Of a stretch of DNA of 64,000 bases, positions 34,601 through 46,683 are shown one piece after another. Positions within the stretch are counted from its first letter, which is position 1, and every line of letters begins with the position of its first letter. A program made the translations under genes and the position numbers. The DNA comes from Acanthosepion lycidas (taxonomy: Eukaryota > Mollusca > Cephalopoda > Sepiida > Sepiidae). The stretch is taken from positions 18,681,326 to 18,745,325 of the forward strand of contig OZ010582.1 in the NCBI GenBank assembly GCA_963932145.1, written 5' to 3'. Below the pieces are notes generated by a model that did no database searches, was not told the DNA's origin, and saw only the letters and a program-made list of their open reading frames with translations.

Positions 34601-35957
34601 GTTGAGAAACGTGCTGGTTTTGAAGAAAGTCATAGACTATGAATCTTTCTGAACTATATCTGCTTATAGGACTCATAATAGCACTTTATAAACAAATACA
34701 TCAAAACTTTCATATATTTATATATGTAAAACTTTCTCCTTTTTATATATATGACAACAGATTCTGACTGTAGAAGGGGAAAAAAATAATCACAACTATA
34801 TTTTAGTGCTTTCTATATTTGAACTTGATATATGGTAACAAAGTTTCAGTTTCTAATGTTACTTCAACTTCATTGCTACTTCTCCAAATCTTTCAGTTTT
34901 TTCTTTTGTACTTACAAACAATATCTCTGGTATCTTGTGGGATTTGTTTATTATATCCAATAACACCTACGAGTAAATACTCATCCTCTTAAATTACTGG
35001 CATTATAACTTATTGATGCAAAAAAGAACTCACTGTTCAATTGGGATTGCCTCAAATGTAAATCTCTTTGCAACTAATATGATTACTCTCCTTGAGATCC
35101 GAAAAAAACATTGAATACAGGGAAAACACTGGACTAAGAGCTTTAAGTAATTGCAGAGTTTTTTTTTTATTTATAAACTAAGCCCAATCTTAAAAGATAA
35201 TTACTTAAAAAGACAACTACAGAATTATTAATAGTATTTGCATAGAATGCAGTTATTAATAACCCTAACACAATTTTATGATTTCATTTAAGCTTTCTTA
35301 AAAATAATAAAATACAATATTATTTTCTCAAAAATAAAAAACTATTTTTTAAATGACTTTTTCAAGTTATGCAGAAGTATGTAGATGCTCAAGTATGTTT
35401 GTTTTTCTACAGATATCTTTCATTTGGAGTGCTCGAAAGATCAATACATGAATATGTTAACTTCTATTTTGATGTCAATCCTTAGAAAAATTATTTACAT
35501 GTTTTTTTAATCAAATTCTGATCAGTGTTTAGAATAGCTTCAGTATCTGGACTTGTTTTAAATGAGCAACCATAAAACACACAAAGTTAACCAAATAAAA
35601 CTACTTAAACAAGGTATGACCAGAAAGTTTATAATTCAATTTAATGTTATCTGAATAAAATAAATTATAACTTAACTTACATTTTCTGACAAACCAACCT
35701 TAATAGTATTCTCTTTTCAAGAGCAGTAAGTGACACTTTCAGTTTGGTTAAGTTAAACCCACTTGGAATTTAAATAGTGATTCATTTTTCTATTTAACCT
35801 GTGAAAACTTCCTTAGAAATAGTTGTCTGACAGGTGATCTTCAAGTGTTAATCGAAGTTGATGGATTGTGTGATCATAATCTGCAGTGCACTAATTTTAA
35901 CAATGTTGTTCTGCTGAGTGATTCATCATTATAAACTTTGCTTTATCATATATATAT
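34601..35957. other. Non-coding stretch
   Basis: Nothing recognised. Confidence 0.5.
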
Positions 35958-36343
35958 TTTATTGATTGATTCATTCATTCATTTCTTTTAAGACTTATCA
36001 ACCATTTGCAGGTTATTTAAAGCCAGAAAATATTTTTTAGAATGTAAGAATTTTAGGGGGAGATAATGATTTACTCATACAAGTTTTACTAATTAACCCA
36101 TAGTTTGGGGAGAAGAGGTGGATTCAAACCTTTGCATAAGTGAATTCAACAAACCCAACTGGAATTGGAATATTGCTCCCCGATTAACAATTCCAAGCCA
36201 TTATCCATTAATCCAACCACTTATCCAAGCTTACAGTATCCTGAAGTGGTCACCCATCTAAATACTGACCAGGTTCAGTGTTGCTTAACTTCAATGATTG
36301 TACAGGAACCAAGGTTTCAATGTAATATGGCCATAAGCTCCTA
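35958..36343 (-). repeat. SINE family A: 5S rRNA-tRNA chimera, copy 3 (most complete)
   Basis: On the minus strand, 36343-36228 aligns along essentially the whole of 5S rRNA: TTATGGCCATATTACATTGA, GAAGTTAAGCAACACTGAAC, CTGGTCAGTATTTAGATGGG, TGACCAC and, at the 3' end, CTGTAAGCTT. It is followed at once by a tRNA-like unit (TAATGGATAATGGC as A box, TATTCCAATTCC as B box; closest in wording to tRNA-Arg). Next come a body with CACCTCTTCTCC and TATGGGTTAATTAGTAA, then TTCTTACATTCTAAAAAATA, GGTTGATAAG and a GAATGAATGAATCAATCAAT tail. Both internal polymerase III promoter types are represented. Confidence 0.9.
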
Positions 36344-36719
36344 TATATTTTGATAGAAAATATTTAGTATAAGAAAATCATGAGATCCTGTATTTTTTGT
36401 TGTTTTATATAAACACAAAAGAAAATCTTGATGATAAATATAAAGGGATATGTTTTTAAACAAAAACGGATTAAAAAAAAAAGAAAGAAAAAAAAACATT
36501 TTCATTATTTCTGTTATATATTCTTAATTTATAAAAAAGAAAAAAATATGCTGTAAAAAGAAAAAAAAATGCCTGGAAAAATATTGATCTAATAAAGAGT
36601 TAAGGGAGATAATTCCCAAGACTGAACTGATGAAGGGTTAATATACCAGCAATAGTCTACAAGGCTATCTTGCTAAATATTGTTCTACAATCTACCTCCA
36701 CAGAAAATACAATACCTAA

Positions 36720-38060
36720 CGTTTAAAATAATTTTTAAAATTGAAAAATCTTTATTGAAGCTTTTATTTTAGTTTTAATTTCAAGCTAATAGATTAAATT
36801 TAATATTTCCAAAAGCAAAATACTTTGCTATATTTCAAAAACTAATTTAAATTGACTGTTTTTTTTTTTGTTTTTTTTTTTCTAAAATAGCTGATTATTT
36901 AGTCATCTTTCATTGCATTGAAATTAATTCTCTTTATTAAAAAAAATTTCAAAAAGTAAAATACTTTTCTGAAACATTATTTGGGCAATATTAGTTAATT
37001 TAAAGTATAATTAATCTGATTTATACTTTAAGTTTAAAATATCACAGAAATGCATTTTTTAACACAGCAGTATCTGCTTATTTAAGCTGTTGACATGTTT
37101 GAAATATTGATGTTTATTTAATGTAGTTTCATGGGGGCTTTAGCCGTAATTAAAATACATGAATATAAGATGAATGCCTTTTATATATAATTTTTAAGTA
37201 CTCAGTAATCTTAAAATTTTAAGAAAATATTCTCCATAATCTAATGTTTCATTTTAGATACTTTCTGGCTTTAAATTTACTATACTTATTGATTTTATTT
37301 TCTGATAATGTCATGTATGATAATCCATAACTACAAAAATTGGCACATTTATAAACATACAAAATAATTCAAAATTCTTTTAAAAATATTGGTATTTAAT
37401 GATTTGTACTAAGCTTTTCCATTTATGATTAGCAAATATAGTTTTTACTTAATAATATCATCTAAAAAGTTGAAATTAATACAGAATTTTAAGATTTAAA
37501 ACTTAATAAATTATTTTAATTAAAATTTTTAAAATTTCTTGTAAAAATTCATTATTCATTGAAAAAAAAAAATTTATTAAGTCTATTGTCTTAAGAAAAA
37601 ATTTCCTTCTTATTTATGAACGTAATTAAAAGCTTTTCTAATTAAATAATGTTATAATTTTACTACATTTTCTATTTTACAATTCAGAGCAGATTTTCTA
37701 CAAATGATGTTTCTGTTTGACAAAAATAAATGGATTATTTAAATTCTCCAAGAAGTCCTGCTTTTAAATAATATAAATATGAAGAGGCTGAAATTTCTTT
37801 AATTTCTTGAAATTTCATAGAATTAAGTGGGGGCAACATGTAAAAAAAAGAAATTATTTTTATCAAGATTTTCTTAAAAAAAAAAAAAATATAAAAAAAA
37901 TAATGCCATTAAATAATTTAATTCATTTGTGAATAAGTCCTAAAAATTTCATTAAAATCTAACAATTATTTGATTTTTGCAAGAATTTCCAAATAATGTT
38001 TTTTCCTGCAAAAGAAGATGCTAAATGTCCTATACTAATCTTTGGTGAATTAATTATACA
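36720..38060 (-). repeat. Long AT-rich repeat R, copy 2 (inverted)
   Basis: The reverse complement is collinear with 13420-14612 (see that entry for shared blocks). Here it includes TTTAGCATCTTCTTTTGC, GGACTTATTCACAAATGAAT, ACTATATTTGCTAATCAT and TTAAGATTACTGAGTACTTA. It is longer than copy 1 because of several insertions. No protein-coding frame. Confidence 0.8.
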
Positions 38061-38796
38061 AAAGGAACCCTTGGTCATAATGCATTAAATAAAGACTATC
38101 TTAAATATCAAGGATGTGGAGATGTAACAAAGAATGACTTTTGTTGTCTGGTATGAAACAGTAACACAATTGTCTTTTCATTGTCGTATGTTTGTTAATA
38201 TAAAAATTATACTTAGTATTACAAGACACATTAATATCCACTTATCACCATACACAAAATCTGTTACATTCAATCATGGGCATAGCTGATCTATAATTTG
38301 TACTTGCCTGTTTGCTTTAATGATTAAGTTAAAAGTGGAGGCATCCAAACAAGGTTAATCCTCTTTTATGATAAAACTTGTACATCATGTTTATAATTTG
38401 TTAATCTCTTTGGTGAAATTTTTCATGACAGGTTGAATTACAGAAATGATATCCATACAAATAATTTCTTTCAATGATTTTACAATTACCAAAGACTTAC
38501 ACTAAAACTGTTTATAAAATTAAAATATTTTAAAATCTTAGAAGTAAATATTCAAAAGCAGAAAATTAGAAAAGAAATAAAAGATACATGAGTTTTCTGC
38601 ATGAGTGATCCAAACTGATTCTATAATATAGAAGAATCAATCATCATTCTAATATATCATATAAACAGATCTTCACAATCTTTTACTGTTTGAAACTCCA
38701 AAAATCATCCCTGAAATATAAGGCTATACTTTAGAAAAGGTCCTTTTATTCAATTTACTACAATAAGTACTACAGTTGTGTGTGTGTGTATATATT

Positions 38797-39038
38797 TTAA
38801 GACATTTTTATGTTTATACATTCTTTTTTACAGATAAAAATATTTAAGTAAATACTCTGTTTACAATAAACAGTATTAACAACATTTACCTGCCTGACTG
38901 TTTGAGAAATTGTCATAGAAAATATGCATCCTCCGACAGGAATCGAACCTGTATCCTATACGGAACTGTTCTATATAAACAGAGCATTTACTTAAATATT
39001 TGTATCTATAAAAGAGAATCTATAAACATAATGTCTTA
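38797..39038. mobile_element. Candidate MITE with about 65-bp inverted termini and a tRNA-like core
   Basis: Left arm 38797-38863 and right arm 38976-39038 are inverted copies (TTAAGACAT..., TATTTAAGTAAATACTCTGT) with a few mismatches and gaps. The interior, on the minus strand, contains ACAGGTTCGATTCCTGT: a perfect 5-bp T-stem around a canonical T-loop and an intact B box. The 30335-30500 relic matches this interior. Confidence 0.8.
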
Positions 39039-39067
39039 AAATAATTGTCGGACTTTGTCTATTTCAT

Positions 39068-39104
<37 letters not shown>
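39068..39104. repeat. (AT)n microsatellite
   Basis: AT run with one C interruption, just outside the inverted-repeat element. Confidence 0.95.
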
Positions 39105-42100
39105 TTCATACAGTTATAACTATTATTGAACAGATGTAGTATAAAAACCAGACTGGGGTTTTGCATAAAAACAATATGGCTCAATTCTAAAAAATATATT
39201 GACACATGATGGCTGTTGACAGTTAAATATTTTCCCGATTTGAGATATCACTATTAAAAATAAAATCAAGTTTAACTCAGTGCTTCAATAAGCCAAAATT
39301 CAACTCAATTACTAGGAGATAAGCTGACTGCTATAAATGCTCATTGAAAAAATGATTTATAATTTCAAAGGAAAACAAGCAGTCAATATTGTAAAACAAC
39401 AAATATCCAAATACCTATGTGGTACAGGTGTTTAAAGCAAAGAGTAACAAATTTTGCTAATCTTAGCAACCAAACAGATGTTCTGCCTAAATAATTAATC
39501 ATTCTTAATATAACAAAATACTAAATACATTTTATTGGTTGGATAGGTTTATAAAGGATGGCAAATGATTTGTGATAATCTATAAATATATGCAATTCTT
39601 TAAAATACTTCCATTCAGACCAGTGCAGAAAATCATACTGGATTCAATAAAAATATAACACTTGTTCTACAGAAAAATTAATAACAACCTCACACTATCT
39701 ATTCAATTTGCATCAGGCCTCTTAAGTTATTATCTATCACTGAACAGATTTATTCATAGATTGAAATATAGTTTATCTAATATATACATTTATGAAAGGA
39801 CATAATTTGGTGGCAACAGATTTTTTTTAATACATCTTCTGTACCTGACTTAAATGTGAAGATACTTAAATAAAAAATAATAATAATAAATATAATTTCT
39901 TCTTATTGTTCAACTATAATTATTAAACTATTCAGGACCGCTCCCTACCATAATCATTAACATTCATGAGGTAGTCAGCTGAGTAACAGATGCTGAATCT
40001 AGGGCAGGTTATTGCCTAACAACACCCATTTCTATATCTATTTTCTCTCAAAATAGTCAAAAGTGATTTGTCCAGATCTCCAGACTCTTTGACCAATTTA
40101 GACACAAAAACAGAAAAATTCCTATTCTAGCCAATTGATCCAACCAAAGTCCTACAAAAAAGTTATTTGTTCTGATCATGAATACGGTCACCAAGTTCTT
40201 CAAAAATCTATTTATGATCAGCTGCATAGAATTCCTTGACCCAGTGATGCTATTTAAATATCATTGTTTTGTATCCTTTTTTCTTTCCCTAATATGTCAG
40301 AACACTTCTAATGCTTGAAATCTTAATTCTGAGGAGTCAAAATTGAACATGTGATTCTATTGCCATTCTTTCTGCAAATGGATTTTATTCATGAGAAGAG
40401 TCAAGAATAGATGATTTGTGTGCAATTAAATAAAATGACTGACCCTTAAACACTAATTATTGCCATTAAATGTTATTTAATTTCACTTACAGATGAAAAT
40501 TAAACTCATACCATCTGGCACAATTGACCATTTATTATCCACAACAATCCAATATTTGCTAAAGAGACAATGATGCCTATTGAGTAAAATTACTTTAATA
40601 AAAGCAGAGATTTATGAAAACAGAAAGAATATTTGCTCTGGCTGTAGATCAAATGAGTCTTGAATTTCAACTAAAATCAAACAATAATGTGACAAATAGT
40701 TTTATAGAAAAGCAGTAATTAAGAAATCATTGACAGCAAAATGGTTACAGAGTAAAATTTGAGATCTAATCTTTGATCTCCAACAATGTGTTAACTGGTT
40801 CCTGATAATATTAAATCAAAGTCTACAAGGTATTTGGTAAAAAGATAATCATCTGTCTCGATTAGAACAAAGAAATTTAGAAAAAAAAAAGGTTAAGATT
40901 CTATTGCATTCAAACAGAAGTAGTGGAGACACAGAAAAACTTCAGAAGTTGGCTTATAGAAAGTAGCAAAGAATAAATTCCTTAAGTGTAGCATTAGTGA
41001 AAGAAAAATAATAGCTGTAAACCATAGACCAACTGATGGAATCAACCATCCTAAAAATAGTCAGACATGATCTAGAATTATTAACTGAACTCTTGAAAAC
41101 ATCTTTTCTTTTTTTGTTTATATCCTTGACAGCAACATAAGATTTAAACTCAATTCAGATATTCCCACAATTCAGCAAATTGTAAGGTGATCCTTTTTTT
41201 TTTAGCCTAGATTTTTTAGATATTTTTTATTCTATTTATACAGTTTTTTTTGCTTAATTTCTTATATATCATATATACCAATTAAATTTATACTTCCATG
41301 ATATATTTTTATATGCTACCAATAATATTTAACTATATTAAACTACTGGCACTTGTAGGGATGGATATAAAACTTTCTAACATATTAAAACAAAATTGAA
41401 TGTGTTAAATGCAGCGTTTCATATAAAAAAGCAGAATTGAAGAAAACAGAATATGGAATAAGTGAAAAAAAAATATTTGCTGGGTTATGTAGAGATTGAG
41501 ATGTTTAAGACATGTTTTCTCAGCAAAATTCAAATTTTAAAACACAGCTATTACTTAGAGTTAATTCACATGTTTTCATTTTAAAATGAACTAATTACTA
41601 AATTTTAATCATCTTTTTAAATAAAAACTAAATTGTTGTGAGGTAGTGTTCTTTCCAAAATTTGGCCAAATGTTTGCTGACATCAGAATAATTGGCAACT
41701 CCTTTCTTGGTCAGGTCAAGAAACTTTCACACACTAATAAAGTAAATGGTGGAAAATATATTTTCTAATAGAAGTTTGCAATTATTTTTAATTGTAAACA
41801 TCCATTCTCAAAATATTAATTTCTCAAAGTCAGAAACATTGGTCTATTAACTCATGGCAAGAGTTTTTGATACATTTCTTTTTTTCTTGTCATATTTTGC
41901 CATAATTCAAATATAGTTTGATGACTGATAAGCTATAAATATGACTGTATTGATGTATTTTGGTTTCCTGCTCTAAAACTCCATTTTTATTGCCTTGTAC
42001 CAGACCAAGGTAAACTCAGTTAATATCTACTATAACAAAGCGCATTCTGGTGCTGGTAATGATATTGATTTTTTTTTTAACAATATATTGTGATTCAAAG

Positions 42101-43196
42101 TTGGGAGGAGACAGCAAAGATGAAATAGTGTACTTTTGGACTATTTTCTTTCTTTTTAGTTTTTATCACTTCTTGATCTACTCTCTGAAAATCATGAGAA
42201 TGGCAAACTAACTATAGATTATACTTTGCTTAATCATCAAAACTTCCATCGTTGTTACTGACCAAGTTGTAATAAATAAAGCCAATAATAATCATGAAAA
42301 TACTTTGTGTATTGTCTATAACTTTGAAAAGAGTTACTAATAAATCCAACATTGTTTAGACACTCAGATCTCATCTTTGTATATTTGCTGTGGTTAATTC
42401 TTACAATGTTGAAGAGGAAAAGATTTCATTTTATAATTACAAAAAAATAAAAACAAGTAACTTGAAATATAAAAGTAGCATCTGATACTTTTTAAATCAA
42501 GAGTAAGTATATTAAGGCATACAATGCCAATGTTTTATACTCTAAAACTTAAGGCTTAATAAGCTTAAAGACAAAAACAAGTATTAAGAGGATCTTTTCT
42601 TTCTCAATTATATAACTGAGAAAGAATAGAATCCCTAATAATTATCACTGATAAAATTGTTTGTGGGTTAACAAAATAAGCCCTGACAACAAGAGTTAAA
42701 AAAAAAAAGAAACAGTTGTCAAGGCTAGAATTTATTGAGTTTGAGAGTTATGAGAAAAATTCTGACTTCCTTCCTATAACTGCAGCCACATTTAAAACTT
42801 GTCAGCCTAAACAGAACCAATCCCAGTCTTAATGACTGCTTAAATTTGAAGAAAGTCAAGAATGAGGCTTAAACAGTAGACTCTTTGCTAAACAGTGGTT
42901 AATACCATTCATTACTGGAAAGTGAGAGTAAATGGCTCAGCTAGGAGGGACAACTTTTGCAGTTTTGTTTAACAATTCCTGTAAGTGTTAACTCATTCAT
43001 GTCAAACCTACAATACTGAAAACTTGTTTTGCACTATGATTAAGCGCTCATATACCTTGGACACAACCAAATATGGAATTTGATTCAATCAATAAATATC
43101 TTCTACTCTTCAACTGACCAGTGTTACAAAAATAGTTATCATAAATATATGTCTTTGTCTTATTGCTCTGAATGTTTACAGCTGCCAAAAATCTAA

Positions 43197-43201
<5 letters not shown>

Positions 43202-43231
<30 letters not shown>
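43202..43231. repeat. (AT)n microsatellite
   Basis: About 30 bp of AT repeat. Confidence 0.95.
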
Positions 43232-43236
<5 letters not shown>

Positions 43237-43708
43237 CTCCTGGTAATTTTAATACTTATGAATGTATGATTCATTTCATAAGTATGTCTGTCTGTTTTTT
43301 AACCATTCTGTTGCTACAAATAGGATGAACTTTACAATCATTATTACAGATCTTTTGAGGAATAGCATAATGCCAAAACATTCAATTGAGCATCACATAT
43401 GAGGCCTATTCTAATTACAATAATACAAAGGTTTATTAGCATAAATTTATCTAAATGGAAAACTAAACCAGGACAAGTATGACCTAAATTCTAGCAAGCT
43501 TGTATTTGTCAAGTTAGTGCATATCTAAATACTAAAATGTTATGGTTCATGTGACAAATGTTCATGTTGGTCATTTTATATATAATACAAAGGAATTTTG
43601 TTCTCTTTCAGTCCAGGCTTTTACATCTAAAACTCTTGTACAGATCCAAATGCTAAGTTTGTAATATAACTAGCAGAAAACAAATGGTTGTGTGTGTTGG
43701 GTGGGGTG

Positions 43709-44407
43709 AGGGTTAGCAAAATCCAAGATTTTATGAGGTTCAACACCATGGTGGAACACATTAAAATTTTGGAAGTATTTTAGTACATGTGTACTAAAAT
43801 ATCAAAACTTTTTTTTTGTTGCTTGTCAATCAAAATTAATGAAAATGATCTAAGGTTTTTCTTGTAGAAGAGTGAAGACAAACTGGATAAAAGGAAAAGT
43901 GACACCATAACAAGGACCAGACATTTATTTTAAGCAATTTCAAGAACTGTTCTGATCACAACCACTTGCAGGCCTGCATTTGCATTATTAGAACTTGTGC
44001 AAAATAATAAAATTTAAGTATGTACCAGGAAATTTGTACATGGGTACTTAGTCAAAATAGGTGAAACACTATTTGGTGCCACCATTTTAGTCTACCAGGT
44101 ACTTATTAAAATTTCAAACTGATACTATCCATCATCCATGGGTTTAGTACTTTACTTTGTTCCCACTAAGTTTATTTGTTTAAAAAGAGTTGTTCCAAGT
44201 ACATCAACTGCATGATTCCTCCTCATAACACAGGCATGTTGGACATAAGAAGACAAACAGTTAAAACTACAAGGTGTTTCACTAAGATAACCTCAAAATA
44301 TTTTAGAACAGGTGTACAAAAACACCAAATTTTCACACAAAGTTGTGATATCATGAAATTTTTTTTGAAAGTACTATGGCATTCATGATATCTTGGATTT
44401 TGTTAAC
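43709..44407. mobile_element. Possible 0.7-kb non-autonomous element
   Basis: GGGTTAGCAAAATCCAAGAT at the left resembles the inverted right border, which reads CTGTTAACAAAATCCAAGAT from the other strand. Similarity continues weakly inward (ATGA). The interior has further imperfect inverted pieces such as AGGTGAAACACT (near 44060) and AGGTGTTTCACT (near 44271). No coding match. Confidence 0.4.
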
Positions 44408-44584
44408 AGCTCCCTCCTGAAGGAAAAATGTATTTTCATAGTCTTAGATGATTATCTGTGTTAGAGAGAGATGTAGATGATAAAGGAGATAGATAGAAAG
44501 AGAAATTTGAAAACATATCAAAGAATTTGTATGTAACTTATTATTAAAAAGTATTTTGTGATTACTAGAGCTCACTGTAATAAA

Positions 44585-44740
44585 ATCATTACTAGGTTTA
44601 ACTGATAGGAGTCAAACGATGCACTAGTAATGATCTATCAGACCACCATAATAACCACTGGTCCAAATTGAAGCCCATGAAACTTAGTCTGACACAGGGC
44701 CACAGTAGCAAGGCAACGATGATGATGGAATTCACTCTGC
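44585..44740 (-). repeat. tRNA-like SINE relic
   Basis: The minus strand carries CCAGTGGTTATTATGGTGG (A-box region) and ATCGTTTGACTCCTATCAG (T-arm region), and upstream TGTGGCCCTGTGTCAGACTA, shared with 29486-29600. Order and limits are approximate. Confidence 0.45.
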
Positions 44741-44778
44741 CAGCAACACTGGACATGAATAGTTTGCTTATTTGCACT

Positions 44779-44862
44779 TTATTAAGCTTTGCATTGTATG
44801 TTAAAAGGCCATACCCATGAGACTAGGTACAGTCTTGTAACATACGCTGCAAAGCTTAATAA
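44779..44862. repeat. Hairpin with 25-nt arms
   Basis: Arms 44779-44803 and 44838-44862 pair at 23 of 25 positions (TTATTAAGCTTTGCA...TATGTTA) around a 34-nt loop. Confidence 0.85.
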
Positions 44863-44869
44863 GAATTGA

Positions 44870-44935
44870 ACTTCAATAAGGACTGAACCTACTATATCAG
44901 TAAATTGGTCTGTATTGATGAGCTTGTTAACCTTT
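44870..44935 (-). repeat. tRNA-like relic
   Basis: The minus strand reads AAGGTTAACAAGCTCATCAA followed by GTAGGTTCAGTCC, an A-box-like and a good B-box-like sequence at tRNA spacing. Confidence 0.4.
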
Positions 44936-46019
44936 GCACTGTTTTATAAAAGTTACCTAAAATGGTTATTTGATAAGTGGACAAGTTCGTTTTTATCAAC
45001 TGTTCTAAAATTAATCAAAATCTTCATATCTTAACAGAGATAGAAAAAAAAATCATTGGAAAAGTAATTTTTCAGTTTATACAAATATATTTCCTTCAAG
45101 TAAGTAAAAAAAAAAAAAAAAAAAATATTTTGATAAGACAATACCAACTTTTTACTTTGGTGAAACTTACAAATGCCTACAAAGAATAATCATTTTGAAA
45201 TCATAAAGATCATAAGAATTACAATTTACTTGGAGTTCTAGGAACGCTAATATTTTTACAGCCAAAGCAAAGTCCAAATATGGCTGTGAGAACAATTTCA
45301 TTTGAGATATAAAAAAGACAAATGCAAGAGTCAAATACAAATAGTACAAAAGTTCACTAAAAAGGTTAACATTGAAATCAAATAAATCTAAAGTGATCTC
45401 ATCAAGATAAATATTAAAGTAAATTTAAACAGAACCATCAAAAGAGAAATAACAACCATTAAAAATCATGTTTATATAGTAACAGAACAAAATGTAAATT
45501 AGTATAAATTTACTTAAAATTACAGATGGATGAAGTATACATTAATCAAGTCGTCAGTGTGCTACAAACACTAAAGAACTGCTGATGCCATAGCTTGAGT
45601 GAGGGTGAGGGTGAGGGGATGAAATTGAATACTAATGGCCTCCTCAACTTAATGATAGCTTACATCAAAATAGTAATAGAAAATAGTTTCCAAGATGAAT
45701 CAGATAAATCCATATATTAAGCTACATGCTGAATGACCATTTATAGATAACTACAGAGAAAGTGTCAAGTAGAATAAGTTATTGGCACAACAAACATAAT
45801 TCTGGCCACAGCTATATGTTCACTTCACAGTAATGCCATTGGTTAAAGGCATGAATCCAACTACCAGATGTGCTGAGAAATTTCTTGGTTAATAGGATTT
45901 TCCCTCTACTACAACTCACATGTAAAACAGCACTATCCCAAATTACTTAAAGAGAGGGAAAAGCTAGTGTTGTATTGTTGCACTTTCTTAAAGAGGCCAG
46001 GTATAAATATAAATTATAT
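44936..46019. other. Non-coding stretch
   Basis: A poly-A run near 45107-45124 and a GGTGAG repeat near 45601-45617. No gene seen. Confidence 0.5.
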
Positions 46020-46325
46020 TTTTTTGTTTTCTCCAGATTTCTTATCTATCATTATCTGTGAACTGCCATGACTTCTTTGGAAAGTGATTTCTTGCTGCTC
46101 TTCTCCATCGTTTTGAATTCAGAGTAGTCATTCACCTAGATTAGTTGCCATCCAATGCTAGAGAACCCAGTCTAGCCTGCTACTTAACCCATGAGTGGAG
46201 GGAGAAAAGATTGATTCAACCTTTCACAAGGTTATTAGCACAAAAGTGAATGTAACAGACAAAGACACTGAAATTTAAACTTGGTTTACTGATACCATTT
46301 TCCATACAGATAACCATTACATTAC
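46020..46325 (-). repeat. SINE family B, copy 3 (best preserved)
   Basis: From 46325 leftwards on the minus strand: a tRNA-like head (TAATGTAATGGTTATCTG as A-box region, AAGTTTAAATTTC as B-box region), linker ACATTCACTTTTGTGCTAAT, core AATCTTTTCTCCCTCCACTC then ATGGGTTAAGTAGCAGG, and 3' block TTGGATGGCAACTAAT. Head, linker and core correspond to family A; the 3' block does not. Confidence 0.8.
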
Positions 46326-46648
46326 TCACATAAGTAATAGAAAAAAACATACAAAGTTTTATTGGAAATATGATTTTTGTAAGAATCTGGATAGTTTAAT
46401 AATAACAATAATATGTAATCCCTATCATAGATAGCATTTATTAAATAAATGCATCAAAACTGATTTGATTACATATATAGACACACAACAAATTCTGGTT
46501 AGCGGGAGGATAAAACTCCAATTGTGGTTGTATTTTATTACTGACTACATCTGAATCCCACATACAAAATTTCATCTTTTCTTTTAGCTACTCCCCCTAT
46601 TTCAGTCATATTCTACAGAAATAAATGAAAATATTTTTGGCAGTAGTT

Positions 46649-46683
<35 letters not shown>

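Larger units (their letters stand above)
39039..43708. other. Non-coding stretch
   Basis: Microsatellites at 39068-39104 and 43202-43231. No gene or repeat family recognised in 4.6 kb, although several low-similarity relics may be present. Confidence 0.45.

Noticed and set aside
36228-36343. A functional 5S rRNA gene
   Set aside because: Sequence is diverged from 5S rRNA and is part of a repeated unit with a tRNA-like segment and tail found at other sites, so it is a SINE head and not a gene.
38930-38990. A functional tRNA gene
   Set aside because: Only the T-arm is intact; no acceptor stem or D-arm pairs with it, and it lies within an inverted-repeat element.
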